Under the pieces are notes generated by a model. That model saw only the letters and a list, made by a program, of their open reading frames with translations. It made no database searches and was not told the origin of the DNA. Below are positions 60,866 through 64,000 of a stretch of 64,000 nt of DNA, piece by piece. Origin of the DNA: Kitasatospora phosalacinea. Its GTDB lineage: Bacteria > Actinomycetota > Actinomycetes > Streptomycetales > Streptomycetaceae. The position numbers were made by a program, and so were the translations under genes. Positions within the stretch are counted from its first letter, which is position 1; each line of letters starts with the position of its first letter. The stretch is taken from the NCBI RefSeq assembly GCF_000716545.1, contig NZ_JNWZ01000020.1, positions 1-64,000 of the forward strand. The letters run 5' to 3'.

Positions 60866-60866
<1 letters not shown>
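60126..60866 (+). CDS. nuoE: NADH-quinone oxidoreductase subunit E
   Basis: Predicted 246-residue thioredoxin-like subunit of the NADH module with a 2Fe-2S cluster. The ligands are in [13 protein letters not shown] and [14 protein letters not shown]. The last 40 residues ([24 protein letters not shown]) are a loose extension. GTG start overlapping the nuoD stop; translationally coupled to both neighbours. Confidence 0.97.
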
Positions 60867-62220
<1,354 letters not shown>

Positions 62221-62224
<4 letters not shown>

Positions 62225-64000
62225 CGGTCACGGAGCCTTCCACCCAGACCGAGCTGGTCACGCTCACCATCGACGGCGTCGAAGTCAGCGTCCCCAAGGG
62301 CACGCTGGTGATCCGCGCCGCCGAGCAGATCGGCACCCAGATCCCGCGCTTCTGCGACCACCCGCTGCTCGACCCCGCCGGGGCGTGCCGCCAGTGCATC
62401 GTGGAGGTCGAGGGGCAGCGCAAGCCGGTCGCCTCCTGCACCATCCCGGTCGCCGAGGGCATGGTGGTGCGCACCCAGCTGTCCTCGCCGGTCGCCGAGA
62501 AGGCGCAGCGCGGCGTGATGGAACTGCTGCTGATCAACCACCCGCTGGACTGCCCGGTCTGCGACAAGGGCGGCGAGTGCCCGCTGCAGAACCAGGCGAT
62601 GTCCACCGGCGACACCGACACCCGGTTCGAGGGCGTCAAGCGGACGTACGAGAAGCCCGTCCCGCTCTCCACCCAGGTGCTGCTGGACCGCGAGCGCTGC
62701 GTGCTGTGCGCGCGCTGCACCCGCTTCTCGCAGCAGATCGCCGGCGACCCGTTCATCGACCTGGTGGAGCGCGGCGCGCTCCAGCAGGTCGGCACCGGCG
62801 CCGACCAGCCGCTGGACTCGTACTTCTCCGGCAACACCATCCAGATCTGCCCGGTCGGCGCGCTCACCTCCGCCGCCTACCGGTTCCGCTCCCGCCCGTT
62901 CGACCTGGTGTCCTCCCCGTCGGTGTGCGAGCACTGCTCGTCCGGCTGCGGGCAGCGCACCGACCACCGGCGCGGCAAGGTGCTGCGGCGCCTGGCCGGC
63001 AACGAGCCGGAGGTCAACGAGGAGTGGAACTGCGACAAGGGCCGGTTCGCGTTCCGCTACGCCCAGCAGCGCGACCGGTTCACCGCGCCGATGGTCCGCC
63101 GCGACGGCGAACTCGTCGCCGCGTCCTGGCCGGAGGCGCTGGCGAGGGCCGCCGAGGGGCTGCGCGGGGCGCGCGCCGCGGTGCTCGCGGGCGGCCGGGT
63201 CACCGTCGAGGACGCGTACGGCTACGGCAAGTTCGCCCGGGTCGCGCTCGGCACCAACGACGTCGACTTCCGGGCCCGGCCGCACAGCGACGAGGAGGCC
63301 GACTTCCTGGCCGCGGCCGTCGCCGGACACGGCGTCGACCTGGACGGGGACGCCGTCTCCTACCGGCGGCTCGAAGCCGCGCCGGCCGTGCTGCTGGTCG
63401 GCCTGGAGGCCGAGGAGGAGGCGCCGATCGTCTTCCTGCGGCTGCGCAAGGCCAACCGGGCGTCCGGGCTGCGGGTGTTCTCGATCGCCTCGCACGCCTC
63501 CCGGGGCCTGGCCAAGCTGCGCGGCGCGCTGCTGCCCGCCGCCCCCGGCACCGAGGTCGAGTGGCTGGGCGCGCTGGCCGGCGACGAGGTGCTCGCCGAC
63601 GACGCCGGGCGCTGCGCGGACGCGCTGCGCTCGCCGGGCGCGGTGGTCCTGGTCGGCGAGCGGCTGGCACAGACCGCCGGCGGCCTGAGCGCCGTGCTGC
63701 GCCTGGCGCACGCCACCGGGGCGAAGCTCGCCTGGGTGCCGCGCCGGGCCGGCGAGCGGGGCGCCGTCGAGGCGGGCGCGCTGCCCGGGCTGCTGCCCGG
63801 CGGCCGGGCCGTCGCGGTGCCCGCCGCCCGCGCCGAGGCCGCCGCGCACTGGGGCGTCGCCGACCTGCCGGCCGGCCCCGGCCGCGACACCGGCCGGATC
63901 CTGGCCGCCGCCGCCGCGGGCGAGTTGGACGCGCTGGTGGTCGGCGGCGTCGGCCTGGAGGACCTGCCGGACCCGGCGCTCGCCGAGGAGGCGCTGACCC
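62221..64000 (+). CDS. nuoG: NADH-quinone oxidoreductase subunit G, partial (runs off the window)
   Basis: The first 593 codons of the large iron-sulphur subunit; the gene continues past the window end. GTG start overlapping the nuoF stop (GTGA). Clusters: 2Fe-2S in [24 protein letters not shown]5-type [18 protein letters not shown]4-type [16 protein letters not shown] with CPVGALT. A further CxxCxxxC plus distant Cys ([11 protein letters not shown] ... NCDKGRF) matches the optional N7 cluster. A molybdopterin-oxidoreductase-like domain follows. No frameshift or stop is seen. Confidence 0.97.

Overview
The window is high-GC DNA with GTG/TTG starts, many leaderless genes and gene neighbourhoods typical of the Streptomyces/Kitasatospora chromosome core (serC, citrate synthase 2, pdxH, dmdR1, purU, futalosine-pathway mqn genes, geranylgeranyl reductase, nuo operon). 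Streptomycetaceae is therefore a safe call; the genus is not decided by the sequence. I recognise no rRNA, tRNA, CRISPR array, transposase or integrase.

Layout: (1) 0-12 kb is accessory and regulatory: a PLP decarboxylase of the diaminopimelate decarboxylase type, a PucR regulator, a short archaeal-type aspartyl-tRNA synthetase, a SLOG-like Rossmann protein, a DUF1707-FHA protein, a MarR-MFS pair, a GNAT, ThpR, a GH35 beta-galactosidase, a 29-residue leaderless membrane peptide, and a gamma-butyrolactone-receptor-like TetR protein. (2) 12.5-16 kb is core metabolism: serC, citrate synthase, pdxH. (3) 16.2-25.3 kb is an fxs RiPP locus: precursor FxsA ending in FNSSI, a fused radical SAM/SPASM-HExxH maturase FxsB, an AAC(3)-family acetyltransferase, TIR-like FxsC, and a 1333-residue NLR-like FxsT (ParA-type NTPase, TIR-like region, NB-ARC, TPRs). 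Across a shared terminator lie a convergent alpha/beta hydrolase and a DUF4231 (SLATT-like) membrane protein. (4) 27-36 kb holds a SIS protein, the iron regulator dmdR1, a prim-pol protein, an NsdA-like regulator, membrane and solute-binding proteins and purU. (5) 36-47 kb is a mixed segment: an anti-sigma-type ATPase, three MFS exporters, GNATs, a LacI regulator, a dicarboxylate/amino-acid:cation symporter behind a leader peptide, a DUF1707 protein and a bile-acid:Na+ symporter-like protein. (6) 47.5-55.4 kb holds a cold-shock protein and menaquinone/isoprenoid genes: mqnA, a Ser/Thr kinase, mqnC, menG, geranylgeranyl reductase. (7) A solitary AT-flanked, modification-dependent-restriction-like gene separates these from (8) the nuo operon (nuoA to a truncated nuoG), preceded by a Rex-like operator.

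Functionally, the right end groups quinone supply (mqnA, mqnC, menG) with the quinone-reducing complex I. The stand-out accessory system is the fxs locus. It joins a cyclophane-RiPP biosynthetic core to TIR-like, NB-ARC/TPR and SLATT-like proteins, whose architectures recall bacterial immunity or signalling systems. The RiPP side is known as a family; what the TIR/NLR-like partners do with it is not settled by anything visible here.
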